Below the pieces are notes generated by a model that did not search any database, was not told the origin of the DNA, and was given only the letters and a program-made list of their open reading frames with translations. Made by a program: the position numbers and the translations under genes. From contig QHPM01000164.1 of NCBI GenBank assembly GCA_003219095.1, forward strand, positions 1 through 6,141: DNA of 6,141 nucleotides, given 5' to 3'. Numbering within the stretch: the stretch's first letter is position 1; each line of letters opens with the position of its first letter. Shown piece by piece: positions 1 to 6,141 of the stretch. Source of the DNA: Verrucomicrobiota bacterium. Lineage in GTDB: Bacteria > Verrucomicrobiota > Verrucomicrobiia > Chthoniobacterales > UBA10450.

Positions 1-513
1 GCGTTCGACGATTGGCTTGAGGCATTCCTTGACGCGCACCAGATGCGCAGGCGCGGCGCGCTCCCGCTTTCGCACCGCGTCGATTTTTTTCCGAATGTAT
101 TTGCGTGAAAGAAGGCCGCCGTTCTGCGCCAGCGCAATCAACTCATCGGTGATTGGATTCATCGAGATGGAGCCGCAATGCAGCACGACAAACGGCGCGT
201 TCAAGCGCTCCGCAAAATCCAGTGTTTGCAGGGTCTGTTTGACGGCGCGATCGCGCTCACTTTTTCCAGCGGCGGAAAATTCATAACAATCCGGTGACGC
301 GCTCATTATTTCCACCGGTAGCGGACAGAAATTGTGCAGGCTACTGAAATGTGCTTCGCCGTCGTCGAACATTTTTTGAATTCCAGGAATGAGCGAAATG
401 CGAATGCCATGACCGAGCTCGATGAGATTGAATCCGAGCGCCTGGATCTCGCGCAACATCTCGTCGCCGGAAGTATGTCGACCGGAATTCCAGCAGGTGG
501 AAAATGCAATCAT
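1..513 (-). CDS. Sugar phosphate isomerase/epimerase-like TIM barrel protein (partial, C-terminus beyond left edge)
   Basis: The frame is open from an ATG at 513-511 down to position 1, giving 171 residues with no stop. The protein is therefore cut by the window edge; whole family members usually have about 260-300 residues. It begins MIAFSTCWNS, a first beta strand. The next segment, ALGFNLIELGHG (residues 25-36), is the typical second strand of xylose-isomerase-like TIM barrels. It is followed by SLHNFCPLP (58-66) and the strand FVVLHCGSI (108-116), whose His112 sits where this superfamily (Pfam AP_endonuc_2) usually has a metal-ligand histidine. This supports a metal-dependent isomerase, epimerase or related enzyme in the cytoplasm; the substrate cannot be told. 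The start lies 10 bases after the stop of the upstream transporter gene, which implies one transcript and possible translational coupling. No good Shine-Dalgarno sequence precedes the ATG. The family call is fairly safe, the exact activity is unknown. Confidence 0.85.
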   Translation of the reverse strand, partial: MIAFSTCWNSGRHTSGDEMLREIQALGFNLIELGHGIRISLIPGIQKMFDDGEAHFSSLHNFCPLPVEIMSASPDCYEFSAAGKSERDRAVKQTLQTLDFAERLNAPFVVLHCGSISMNPITDELIALAQNGGLLSRKYIRKKIDAVRKRERAAPAHLVRVKECLKPIVER

Positions 514-530
514 CGCGTGATCGTCACGCG
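514..530 (-). promoter_or_regulatory. Perfect 7-bp hairpin at the transporter/TIM-barrel junction
   Basis: CGCGTGA (514-520) and TCACGCG (524-530) are exact inverted repeats around a 3-base loop. In the minus-strand transcript the hairpin contains the stop codon of the upstream transporter gene (526-524) and ends directly against the ATG of the downstream gene (513-511). No T-run follows, so it is unlikely to be a terminator. Because it covers the place where a ribosome binding site would be, it could make translation of the second gene depend on ribosomes finishing the first. That role is inference. Confidence 0.5.
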
Positions 531-1804
531 ACGGCAGCGGGTTGGACTTCGGTTTCGGGAATGGCGGCGCCGGTTTTCTCGCACCCAGTTCGACCGGCGA
601 GGTTCAATATCAACACCGCGAATATTCCGAAAAGGACGGCGGAAATCCCAAGCGCAGTGCGCATTCCGATTAAATCGGAAAGACCGGTGGTAAGCAGGCC
701 GGCAATCGGCATTAAGCCAAAAAAACTGAGACCAAAGACGGCAGAAACTCGGCCGCGCAACGGGGCCGGGGCCCGTTCTTGCACGATAGTGTTGGCTAGT
801 CCGAAATTCGCCGACAGGCCAACAGCGAGAATTCCCATCGAAACAGCGGTGAGAAGAAAACTATTCGACTGTGACATGCATAAGAGCGCGAGCGCAACGA
901 GCACGACCGCGCCGGTCATGAAGCGAAACCGATGATCGCGGGCAACGCTGAGCAATCCCAATGCGCCGAAGAGCGCGCCGGTGCCAGAGACTGCCATCAA
1001 CCATCCCAGTCGCTCGGGTCCGAGCTTGAGAATGTTTCGGACGTACAGGGGAAGCATTACCGATAGAAATGGGAAAACGAAAATGGTCGTGAGTGCGATC
1101 AAAGCGATCATGCAAAGAATGGTGCGATCCCGGCGAACATAAAGCAGTCCCTCTTTGAATCCGCTGCGGCGTTGCTCTTCTTCTTCTGCCGTCCCTAATG
1201 GGCGCGGCGGCAAAGAAATCAGCGCGATCACCAGAGCGAAAAACGATCCGGCGTTTGCAAAAAAGGCGGAGGCGGCGCCCCACCACGCCACAAATAACCC
1301 CGCGAGCGAAGGACCGACCAAACGCGATCCGTGAAAAACGGAACGGTCCAGCGCAATGGCAGTTGCAATCTCGTCGCGTTTTACCAGTTCGGGAACGAGC
1401 GCGTTAATCGCCGGCATTTCAAACGCGATGCAGATTCCCAAAAACGCAGCGACTACCACTACGTGCCAGACGTGAATCCGGCCGGTGTAAACGAGTATCC
1501 CGAGAATGAGCGCGAGCGCGGTTTGGACAAATTGCGTCCAGATTAAAATTTTTCGCTTGTCATATTTGTCGGCGACCGAACCCCCGAGCATGGTGAGCGC
1601 GAGCGTGGGAATTCCGGCGGCAAAATTGACCATCCCGAGCAGAATCGCCTTGTTGGTAAGCGTGCTCATGAGCCAGCCTTGCGCCATTACTTGCATCCAC
1701 GTGCCGGTATCGGAAATAACGGACCCAATGATGTAGCGGCGGAATGGACCGGGGCGCAGCAGCGCCAACATTTTTCCTCGAGAAGCGGGCGCGTCGGAGT
1801 TCAT
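524..1804 (-). CDS. Major facilitator superfamily exporter, EntS/MFS_3-like
   Basis: This is a 426-residue integral membrane protein, the usual length for a 12-span MFS carrier. The opening GTWMQVMAQGWLM (residues 34-46 from this start) matches the first helix of the EntS-like drug/siderophore exporter branch. Loop 2-3 carries the MFS motif A as GGSVADKYDKRK (about 74-86). The second half has QERAPAPLRGRVSAVFG (about 342-358), the repeated motif typical of this branch. Hydrophobic spans are spread over both halves, with a charged central loop (EEEEQRR, about 207-213) between helices 6 and 7. It probably exports a small molecule by proton antiport; the substrate is unknown. Start choice is uncertain. 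A TTG at 1810 adds two residues, the ATG at 1804 is used here, and an in-frame ATG at 1771 follows a purine-rich GAGGAAAA. It is followed after 10 bases by the TIM barrel gene and preceded after 62 bases by a small membrane peptide. Confidence 0.93.
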   Translation of the reverse strand: MNSDAPASRGKMLALLRPGPFRRYIIGSVISDTGTWMQVMAQGWLMSTLTNKAILLGMVNFAAGIPTLALTMLGGSVADKYDKRKILIWTQFVQTALALILGILVYTGRIHVWHVVVVAAFLGICIAFEMPAINALVPELVKRDEIATAIALDRSVFHGSRLVGPSLAGLFVAWWGAASAFFANAGSFFALVIALISLPPRPLGTAEEEEQRRSGFKEGLLYVRRDRTILCMIALIALTTIFVFPFLSVMLPLYVRNILKLGPERLGWLMAVSGTGALFGALGLLSVARDHRFRFMTGAVVLVALALLCMSQSNSFLLTAVSMGILAVGLSANFGLANTIVQERAPAPLRGRVSAVFGLSFFGLMPIAGLLTTGLSDLIGMRTALGISAVLFGIFAVLILNLAGRTGCEKTGAAIPETEVQPAAVA

Positions 1805-1866
1805 GAGCAAAGACAGATACGTGTGACGCGATGCAGTGGCAATCGCGTCGAGTCCGGCGCCGGATT

Positions 1867-1968
1867 TTACGGATGCGGCCGAAGATGATTCGCCCAGAGC
1901 AACAGGACCGCCAGCACTCCCAGGGATGCGATAATAATTGCCAGAGCTTTCTGCGTTTCTTTCGTCAT
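1867..1968 (-). CDS. Small single-span membrane peptide, 33 residues
   Basis: An ATG at 1968-1966 opens a 33-codon frame ending in TAA at 1869-1867. The peptide has a charged N-terminus (MTKETQK), one hydrophobic span of about 19 residues (roughly 8-26, rich in Ala, Ile, Leu and Val and ending in Trp) and a short basic tail (NHLRPHP). Such an ordered amphipathic layout is hard to get by chance and suggests a real membrane micropeptide. It lies 62 bases upstream of the MFS transporter on the same strand, so it may be co-transcribed with it and might be an accessory subunit or an unrelated small protein. The ribosome binding site is weak (GGCGG about 9 bases upstream of the start). I recognise no family. 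Genes of this size are commonly missed in annotation. Confidence 0.5.
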   Translation of the reverse strand: MTKETQKALAIIIASLGVLAVLLLWANHLRPHP

Positions 1969-2148
1969 ATCAATCGACCGCCAGTGTGAAATGGAACTGA
2001 AGGTTCGTCCATGATTTTCCGCAGCACGTTCTAGTGCTTTGAGGAACGCAGGTTAATAACCCCATCATCCCGGCTTGTAGCCGCCGTCCTCCGCAAAAAT
2101 TTGTTCCCCCAAACAGAGATTCCTTCATCCTCACTGCATCACGCCGAA
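1969..2148. other. Non-coding gap with small dyads
   Basis: No convincing gene lies here; a 76-codon minus-strand frame (2200-1970) looks accidental. The gap holds three exact dyads. AGCAC/GTGCT lies at 2023-2038 with a 6-base loop, GGTTA/TAACC at 2051-2061 around one base, and CGGCT/AGCCG at 2071-2083 with loop TGT. Any of the first two could be operators for the downstream minus-strand genes. No -35/-10 pair of good quality could be assigned. None of the hairpins is followed by a T-run, so no intrinsic terminator is claimed for the membrane protein gene that ends at 2149. Confidence 0.45.
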
Positions 2149-3030
2149 CTATGGTGACGAAGTCTTCGGGACGTCGGTGATCGGCAAATAATCCCACCAC
2201 AGATGTTGTATCTCCCAGCGTTTGCCGGAATTCAACAGGATGAAGTGAAGCTGCGCCGGTCCATTCGCGCTCTCCGCGCGCGAAGCTAGCACCGCGTCAG
2301 ATTCGAATCGCCATGGGAATCTAAAATGCACCCGAACAGTTCCGTTCGCCGGCGAGATCTGCTGAACGGAACCGAGGCTGGTGCTTGTGTAATCAAGAAA
2401 GTAATTCAATCGCTCAGATCCGTTCTGGTCGAACGATGTCCGGGTTACGTGAGCGAACGCCCAATCGCGATCCTGACTGACATAGATGTATTGACCTGCT
2501 TGATCAGCGAAGTGGCAGGCATCGCGCCGGCGTTCTTCGAACAAGAACCAAAAACCGACTGCGGCAGCAGCGATGTTGCACATTATTAAAAAGCAGCCTG
2601 CTGCGAACAAAAGCGATTCTTTCCAGCGAATGGTTTGCTTTTGGCGTTTGGCAAAAAAATAAACCGACGGCGAAAAAAGGTAGACACCAATCACCATGTT
2701 CATCGAACCGAAAAAGGTCTCGATCGCGCTTAAATCGCGCCAGGCCCAGATTATCAAACAGAAGCCGGTCGCAACGTTCCAAGCGCCCCACAACCAGCGC
2801 AACCAACGCACCCCGATCCAGACGAAATAGAATTGGAGCCAGAATAGAACGGCAGCGAGGCCGAAGAAAAAAATGCGATCGAGATTGCCACTGAGTGCCA
2901 GCCCGATAGCGAGAAGACATTGCAAAAGAAAATGAAAAAATGCGATGCAAATGAGAATCGTTCGCCCGCGACGCCACGGCGGAACCTCGGAATCGTAAAT
3001 TTCCCAGAGTGATCGCGTTTCCTCCGACAT
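2149..3030 (-). CDS. Five-span membrane protein of unknown function with C-terminal soluble domain
   Basis: From the ATG at 3030 the protein has 293 residues and ends in TAG (2151-2149). An upstream in-frame ATG at 3051 would add MCYNPCF. I prefer 3030 because the polar N-terminus MSEETRSLWEIYD then leads into the first helix in the usual way, but neither start has a clear Shine-Dalgarno sequence. Five hydrophobic segments are visible at about residues 24-47, 52-74, 80-97, 108-127 and 139-163, several of them rich in Trp and Phe. After the fifth, a basic/acidic boundary (EERRRD) leads into about 120 polar residues with alternating hydrophobics and many aromatics, which look like a beta-rich domain. 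I recognise no known family or catalytic motif. The coherent membrane topology and the absence of stops over 880 bases make it a real gene. It is divergent from clpB and 180 bases upstream of the next gene on its own strand. Confidence 0.8.
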   Translation of the reverse strand: MSEETRSLWEIYDSEVPPWRRGRTILICIAFFHFLLQCLLAIGLALSGNLDRIFFFGLAAVLFWLQFYFVWIGVRWLRWLWGAWNVATGFCLIIWAWRDLSAIETFFGSMNMVIGVYLFSPSVYFFAKRQKQTIRWKESLLFAAGCFLIMCNIAAAAVGFWFLFEERRRDACHFADQAGQYIYVSQDRDWAFAHVTRTSFDQNGSERLNYFLDYTSTSLGSVQQISPANGTVRVHFRFPWRFESDAVLASRAESANGPAQLHFILLNSGKRWEIQHLWWDYLPITDVPKTSSP

Positions 3031-3077
3031 AAAGCAGGGATTGTAACACATTGATGATTATCCGAGCCATCAAGGAA

Positions 3078-3183
3078 CGGCAGCTTCTCAGCCGCCGCCT
3101 TCGATAATCAACGCCCGGCAGAATGCCGTCCGCGGCGAGCAGCGTGCTCGCGCTCCCCGAAGACGAATCTTCACCGCGCGGGG
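3078..3183. repeat. Cluster of four adjacent short hairpins
   Basis: Four stem-loops follow one another with little between them. CGGCAGCT/AGCCGCCG (3078-3097) has one mismatch that becomes a G-U pair in the minus-strand transcript. CGGCA/TGCCG (3116-3128) has a 3-base loop. GCGAGCA/TGCTCGC (3135-3151) is perfect over 7 bp. GAAGA/TCTTC (3159-3172) is nested inside CCCCG (3155-3159) and CGGGG (3179-3183). Such serial GC-rich stem-loops outside genes are typical of dispersed non-coding repeats. The likeness to intergenic repeats of Verrucomicrobiota is from memory only. Confidence 0.55.
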
Positions 3184-3223
3184 AAAATGCAGACTGAATA
3201 TTGTTCGAGCGCCAGCTTCCAAG

Positions 3224-3299
3224 CCGCCGACCTAAGTAAACGGCGGTCTTGAGAGCGCTGCTCCCCGATGTCTGCAAAATGCTTGCGCTTCCAAAGCGC
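3224..3299. repeat. Second hairpin pair upstream of clpB
   Basis: CCGCCG (3224-3229) and CGGCGG (3241-3246) are perfect inverted repeats around an 11-base loop. GCGCTT (3285-3290) and AAGCGC (3294-3299) form another perfect 6-bp stem with a 3-base loop. Between them AGAGCGCTGCTCCCCGA (3253-3269) echoes GTGCTCGCGCTCCCCGA (3144-3160) in the preceding cluster, which suggests related or degenerate repeat units. The function is unknown. Confidence 0.4.
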
Positions 3300-3391
3300 G
3301 GAAAGTAACGCGCAACCGTATTCGTTGTGGGAGAGCCGAGACTTCCGCTTGCCTAATTTTTGAAAACGCCGCTCCTTGGTTACCGTTAGCT

Positions 3392-5974
3392 GTGCGCATC
3401 GATCGATACACGCAGAAAATGCAGGAAGCGCTGCAGGCGGCGCAGGATTTCGCTGCGCAATGGCAGAGCCCGGAAATTGGGAATGAACATTTCTTGCTCG
3501 CGCTGCTCGATCAAGGTGAGGGCGTGACGCGCCCGTTGTTGGAGAAAATTGGGGTTTCAGTCGAGGCCCTGCGCACGAGACTTGAGACCGATCTGGCGCG
3601 CCGGCCGAAAGTAAGCGGCGCGGTTTCAGATTTGCGTATTTCAAACGATCTGCGGCACACCCTCGACTCAGCCGAGAAAGAGATGTCGAACTTGAAGGAC
3701 GAATTCGTAAGCGCCGAGCATTATCTCCTCGCTCTCGCCGGCGAAAAGGATTCTGCGGCGAAGGCGCTGAAGGATTTAGGCGCGGCCCGGGACAAGATCA
3801 TGCAAGGTCTGCAGCAAGTGCGCGGTTCCCAGCGCGTGACCGATCAAAACCCGGAAGGAAAATATCAGACGCTGGAGAAATATGGGCGCGATCTTACACA
3901 ATTGGCGCGGCGGGGAAAAATCGATCCCGTCATCGGGCGTGACAATGAGATTCGCCGCGTCATGCAGGTGCTTTCGCGCCGGACCAAAAACAATCCGGTG
4001 CTGATCGGCGAGCCGGGTGTTGGCAAAACCGCCATCGTGGAGGGACTGGCGCGGCGCATCGTCTCCGGCGATGTCCCGGAGTCGTTAAAAAACAAACGCA
4101 TCATTGCAATGGACATCGGCGCGATGGTGGCGGGAGCGAAATTTCGCGGCGAGTTCGAAGACCGCCTGAAAGCGTTCCTCAAGGAAGTGACTGATTCGCA
4201 AGGCGGGATCATTCTCTTCATAGATGAGTTGCACACCATTGTCGGTGCGGGCGCAGCGGAAGGATCGGTCGATGCTTCCAACATGCTAAAGCCGATGCTG
4301 GCGCGGGGCGAATTGCGCACCATCGGCGCGACCACGCTCGATGAATATCGCAAATACATCGAGAAAGACGCCGCTTTGGAGCGCCGTTTCCAGCCGGTGA
4401 AGGTGAATGAACCGAGCGTGGAAGATACGATCGCGATTTTGCGCGGCTTAAAAGAACGCTACGAAGTGCATCACGGGGTGCGCATTACCGACGCCGCTCT
4501 CGTGGCCGCCGCGGTCCTCTCGCACCGTTACATCAGCGATCGGTTTTTGCCCGATAAAGCGGTCGATCTGGTGGACGAAGCGGCTTCGCGTCTAAAGATC
4601 GAACTCGATTCCATGCCCACCGAAATCGACATGATCGAGCGCGAAATCATGCAGCACGAGATGGAACGGCAGGCGCTCAAGAAAGAAAAAGATCCGGCGA
4701 GCAAAGAGCGGCTGAAAAAACTCGAAAAAGAATTGGCCGAGCTGAAAGACAAATCCGACGCGCTGAAAGCGGAGTGGCAAAAAGAGAAAGCGCAAATCAC
4801 CGAACAAGCGAAATTGAAAGGGCAGCTCGATCAATTGCGCACGGAATTGGAGCGCGCCCAGCGTCGCGGCGAACTCGGGAAGGCGAGCGAAATTCAATAC
4901 GGGAGAATTCCCGAGCTGGAGAAAAAATTAGCGGCATTGGAAGAGAACGCCCGGAAGAATGCCGGCGCGACCCGGAGAAGACTTCTGCGCCAGGAAGTCA
5001 CTGAGGAAGACATTGCACAGGTCGTTTCGAGCTGGACCGGAATTCCAGTGTCGCGATTGCAGGAAAGCGAGCGCGCAAAATTATTGCGGCTCGAAGAACA
5101 CTTGCATCAGCGCGTCGTCGGGCAAGACGCCGCGATCAAAGCAGTCGCGAACGCGGTTCGTCGCGCCCGTGCTGGATTGCAGGATCCGAATCGCCCGATC
5201 GGCTCGTTTATTTTCCTCGGACCCACCGGCGTCGGAAAAACTGAACTGTCGCGTGCGCTCGCCGAATTTTTGTTCGATGACGAGAACGCCATGATTCGCA
5301 TCGACATGAGCGAATACATGGAGAAACACACGGTTGCGCGATTGATCGGTGCGCCGCCGGGTTACGTTGGTTACGAGGAAGGGGGACAACTTTCCGAAGC
5401 GGTCCGGCGCAAGCCTTATTCGGTGGTGTTATTCGATGAAATCGAAAAAGCGCACCACGACGTTTTCAACGTCTTGCTCCAGGTGCTGGATGATGGACGC
5501 ATCACGGACGGGCAGGGGAGAACGGTGGATTTCAAGAACACCGTCATCATCATGACCTCGAACATCGGTTCGCAATTCATTACCGAAGAAGAATCGAGCG
5601 AAGGTCGCCGCCGACTGGTCATGGATGCGTTGCGCGAGCATTTTCGTCCGGAATTTTTGAACCGGGTGGACGAGATCATCATCTTCGATCGGTTGACTGA
5701 AGAGGATCTGAAGAAAATCGTCGAGATTCAGCTGGCGCGTCTAACGAAACGACTGGCCCAGCAAAATATTACACTGGAGCTGACTGACTCGGCGAAAACG
5801 CTCATTGCGCGCGAAGGTTATGATCCGGTCTACGGCGCGCGACCGTTGAAACGCGCGATCCAGCGCTACTTACTCGATCCGTTGAGCATCAACATTCTCG
5901 AGGGGAAATTTGGTGAAGGGCAAACTATTATAGCCGAAGCCAAAAATGGCAGGATCCAATTCAAGGTGAAGTAG
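3392..5974 (+). CDS. clpB: ATP-dependent protein disaggregase ClpB
   Basis: ClpB is a cytoplasmic hexameric AAA+ chaperone. It pulls polypeptides out of aggregates through its central pore with DnaK/DnaJ/GrpE and has no peptidase partner. The 860 residues match the family length (857 in E. coli). Order: the Clp_N double repeat (about 1-145); first AAA+ domain with Walker A GEPGVGKT (206-213), pore loop [11 protein letters not shown] (248-258), Walker B IILFIDE (273-279) and arginine fingers in ERRF (330-333); the long coiled-coil M domain (about 408-530) that marks ClpB rather than ClpA or ClpC; second AAA+ domain with Walker A GPTGVGKT (610-617), pore loop GYVGYEEGG (657-665), Walker B VVLFDE (678-683) and sensor 2 GARPLKRA (815-822). 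All ATPase residues are present, so it should be active. The start is GTG at 3392, chosen because [14 protein letters not shown] is the normal family N-terminus. It stands alone on its strand, with a palindromic repeat right after the stop. Confidence 0.98.
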   Translation: MRIDRYTQKMQEALQAAQDFAAQWQSPEIGNEHFLLALLDQGEGVTRPLLEKIGVSVEALRTRLETDLARRPKVSGAVSDLRISNDLRHTLDSAEKEMSNLKDEFVSAEHYLLALAGEKDSAAKALKDLGAARDKIMQGLQQVRGSQRVTDQNPEGKYQTLEKYGRDLTQLARRGKIDPVIGRDNEIRRVMQVLSRRTKNNPVLIGEPGVGKTAIVEGLARRIVSGDVPESLKNKRIIAMDIGAMVAGAKFRGEFEDRLKAFLKEVTDSQGGIILFIDELHTIVGAGAAEGSVDASNMLKPMLARGELRTIGATTLDEYRKYIEKDAALERRFQPVKVNEPSVEDTIAILRGLKERYEVHHGVRITDAALVAAAVLSHRYISDRFLPDKAVDLVDEAASRLKIELDSMPTEIDMIEREIMQHEMERQALKKEKDPASKERLKKLEKELAELKDKSDALKAEWQKEKAQITEQAKLKGQLDQLRTELERAQRRGELGKASEIQYGRIPELEKKLAALEENARKNAGATRRRLLRQEVTEEDIAQVVSSWTGIPVSRLQESERAKLLRLEEHLHQRVVGQDAAIKAVANAVRRARAGLQDPNRPIGSFIFLGPTGVGKTELSRALAEFLFDDENAMIRIDMSEYMEKHTVARLIGAPPGYVGYEEGGQLSEAVRRKPYSVVLFDEIEKAHHDVFNVLLQVLDDGRITDGQGRTVDFKNTVIIMTSNIGSQFITEEESSEGRRRLVMDALREHFRPEFLNRVDEIIIFDRLTEEDLKKIVEIQLARLTKRLAQQNITLELTDSAKTLIAREGYDPVYGARPLKRAIQRYLLDPLSINILEGKFGEGQTIIAEAKNGRIQFKVK

Positions 5975-6057
5975 TCATGCTGAGCGAAGTCGAAGGATCC
6001 CGTCGCGAACTCTTACCGGTAACATCTACGGGGTTCCTCGACTACGCCCGGGATGAC
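5974..6057. repeat. Long imperfect palindromic intergenic repeat
   Basis: A 29-base left arm (5974-6002) begins GTCATGCTGAGCGAAGTCGA. It is complementary at 22 of 29 positions to the right arm (6029-6057), which ends CCCGGGATGAC. The 26-base loop holds a perfect 10-base palindrome, TTACCGGTAA (6013-6022). The core TGAGCGAAGTCGAAG is one I recall as a very common dispersed intergenic repeat in environmental bacterial genomes (from memory, not searched). The element starts on the last base of the clpB stop codon. It could fold at the end of the clpB mRNA and protect it or aid termination, but no T-run follows, so a standard intrinsic terminator is not supported. Confidence 0.75.
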
Positions 6058-6108
6058 CGGTACGCCTAGACAATTTGAACATTGGTCAACTCATGCTGTC
6101 TTAGGTGC

Positions 6109-6141
6109 ATGATCAAAACGACTTTAGCGTTATTCGTAGCG
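6109..6141 (+). CDS. Possible start of a secreted or membrane protein (partial, right edge)
   Basis: An ATG at 6109 opens 11 codons to the window end, reading MIKTTLALFVA. A lysine followed by a hydrophobic run is how a signal peptide or first membrane helix begins. An AGGTG lies just upstream (6103-6107), though closer to the ATG than is ideal. The gene would start 134 bases after the clpB stop, beyond the palindromic repeat, so it is probably a separate unit. Eleven codons are too few to be certain, and no product can be named. Confidence 0.4.
   Translation, partial: MIKTTLALFVA

Larger units (their letters stand above)
3031..3391. other. Divergent intergenic region between the membrane protein gene and clpB
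   Basis: This stretch of 361 bases has no credible gene; the minus-strand frames that cross it are shadows extending from clpB or from the membrane protein gene. Most of it is taken up by short hairpins, listed separately. The promoters of both divergent genes should lie here. The only candidate near clpB is a TTGAAA at 3360-3365, but nothing like a good -10 follows at the right spacing. I found no CIRCE (TTAGCACTC dyad) or HspR-type (CTTGAGT dyad) operator. The clpB GTG lacks an obvious Shine-Dalgarno sequence. Confidence 0.6.

Noticed and set aside
17..509. Plus- and minus-strand frames at 17-286, 334-693 and 306-509
   Set aside because: They are out-of-frame shadows of the TIM barrel gene, whose minus-strand frame is open to the window edge and reads as a recognisable family.
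1970..2200. 76-codon minus-strand frame overlapping the end of the membrane protein gene
   Set aside because: It starts inside that gene in another frame, has a Cys/Arg-rich composition with no domain or membrane pattern, and crosses intergenic hairpins.
2504..3277. 257-codon minus-strand frame
   Set aside because: It is the shadow of the five-span membrane protein in another frame, very rich in Arg and Ser; the true frame gives clean transmembrane helices.
3360..3391. TTGAAA upstream of clpB as a heat-shock-type promoter
   Set aside because: No convincing -10 element follows at normal spacing, and a -10 at 3383-3388 would put the transcript start on the GTG itself.
3171..3644. 157-codon minus-strand frame opposite the clpB start
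   Set aside because: It lies antisense to the conserved ClpB N-domain and runs out through the hairpin repeats, with no recognisable protein features.
4528..4897. Phe/Ser- and Phe/Leu-rich minus-strand frames
   Set aside because: These are antisense readings of the Lys/Glu-rich ClpB coiled coil, which automatically look hydrophobic.
5974..6057. Palindrome as a standard intrinsic terminator of clpB
   Set aside because: There is no T-run after the right arm and the loop is 26 bases; it is better described as a palindromic repeat.
1..6141. CRISPR array, tRNA, rRNA, insertion sequence or phage genes
   Set aside because: No regularly spaced direct repeats, tRNA-like fold, transposase or phage-type protein was seen in any frame.

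Overview
The window looks like ordinary chromosomal DNA from a moderately GC-rich, free-living bacterium. The style of the intergenic hairpin repeats resembles what I remember from soil and freshwater Verrucomicrobiota (Chthoniobacterales-like), but that is an impression from memory and not a database result. No plasmid, phage, transposase, CRISPR, tRNA or rRNA signature was seen.

Layout, left to right. Positions 1-1968 hold a co-directional minus-strand cluster, read right to left. It has a 33-residue single-span membrane peptide (1867-1968), an EntS-type (MFS_3-like) major facilitator exporter (524-1804), and the first 171 residues of a sugar-phosphate-isomerase/AP-endonuclease-2-type TIM barrel protein that leaves the window at position 1. 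The last two are separated by only 10 bases that carry a perfect hairpin, so they are almost certainly co-transcribed. Positions 1969-2148 are non-coding and carry several small dyads. A five-span membrane protein of unknown function lies at 2149-3030, also on the minus strand. Positions 3031-3391 form a divergent intergenic region packed with short hairpins, apparently dispersed repeat material.

On the plus strand, 3392-5974 encodes a complete 860-residue ClpB disaggregase that starts with GTG. A long imperfect palindromic repeat begins on the last base of its stop codon (5974-6057). The first 11 codons of a possible secreted or membrane protein open at 6109 and run off the right edge.

Functionally, clpB is a stand-alone stress gene (protein disaggregation with DnaK), unrelated to its divergent neighbours. 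The minus-strand cluster pairs a transporter with a sugar-type TIM barrel enzyme, but no pathway can be named from it. I did not find a novel system. The items most worth a second look are the hairpin-rich repeat material in three intergenic regions, the uncatalogued 33-residue membrane peptide, the hairpin between the transporter and the TIM barrel gene, and a GTG at the position of the E. coli internal clpB start.
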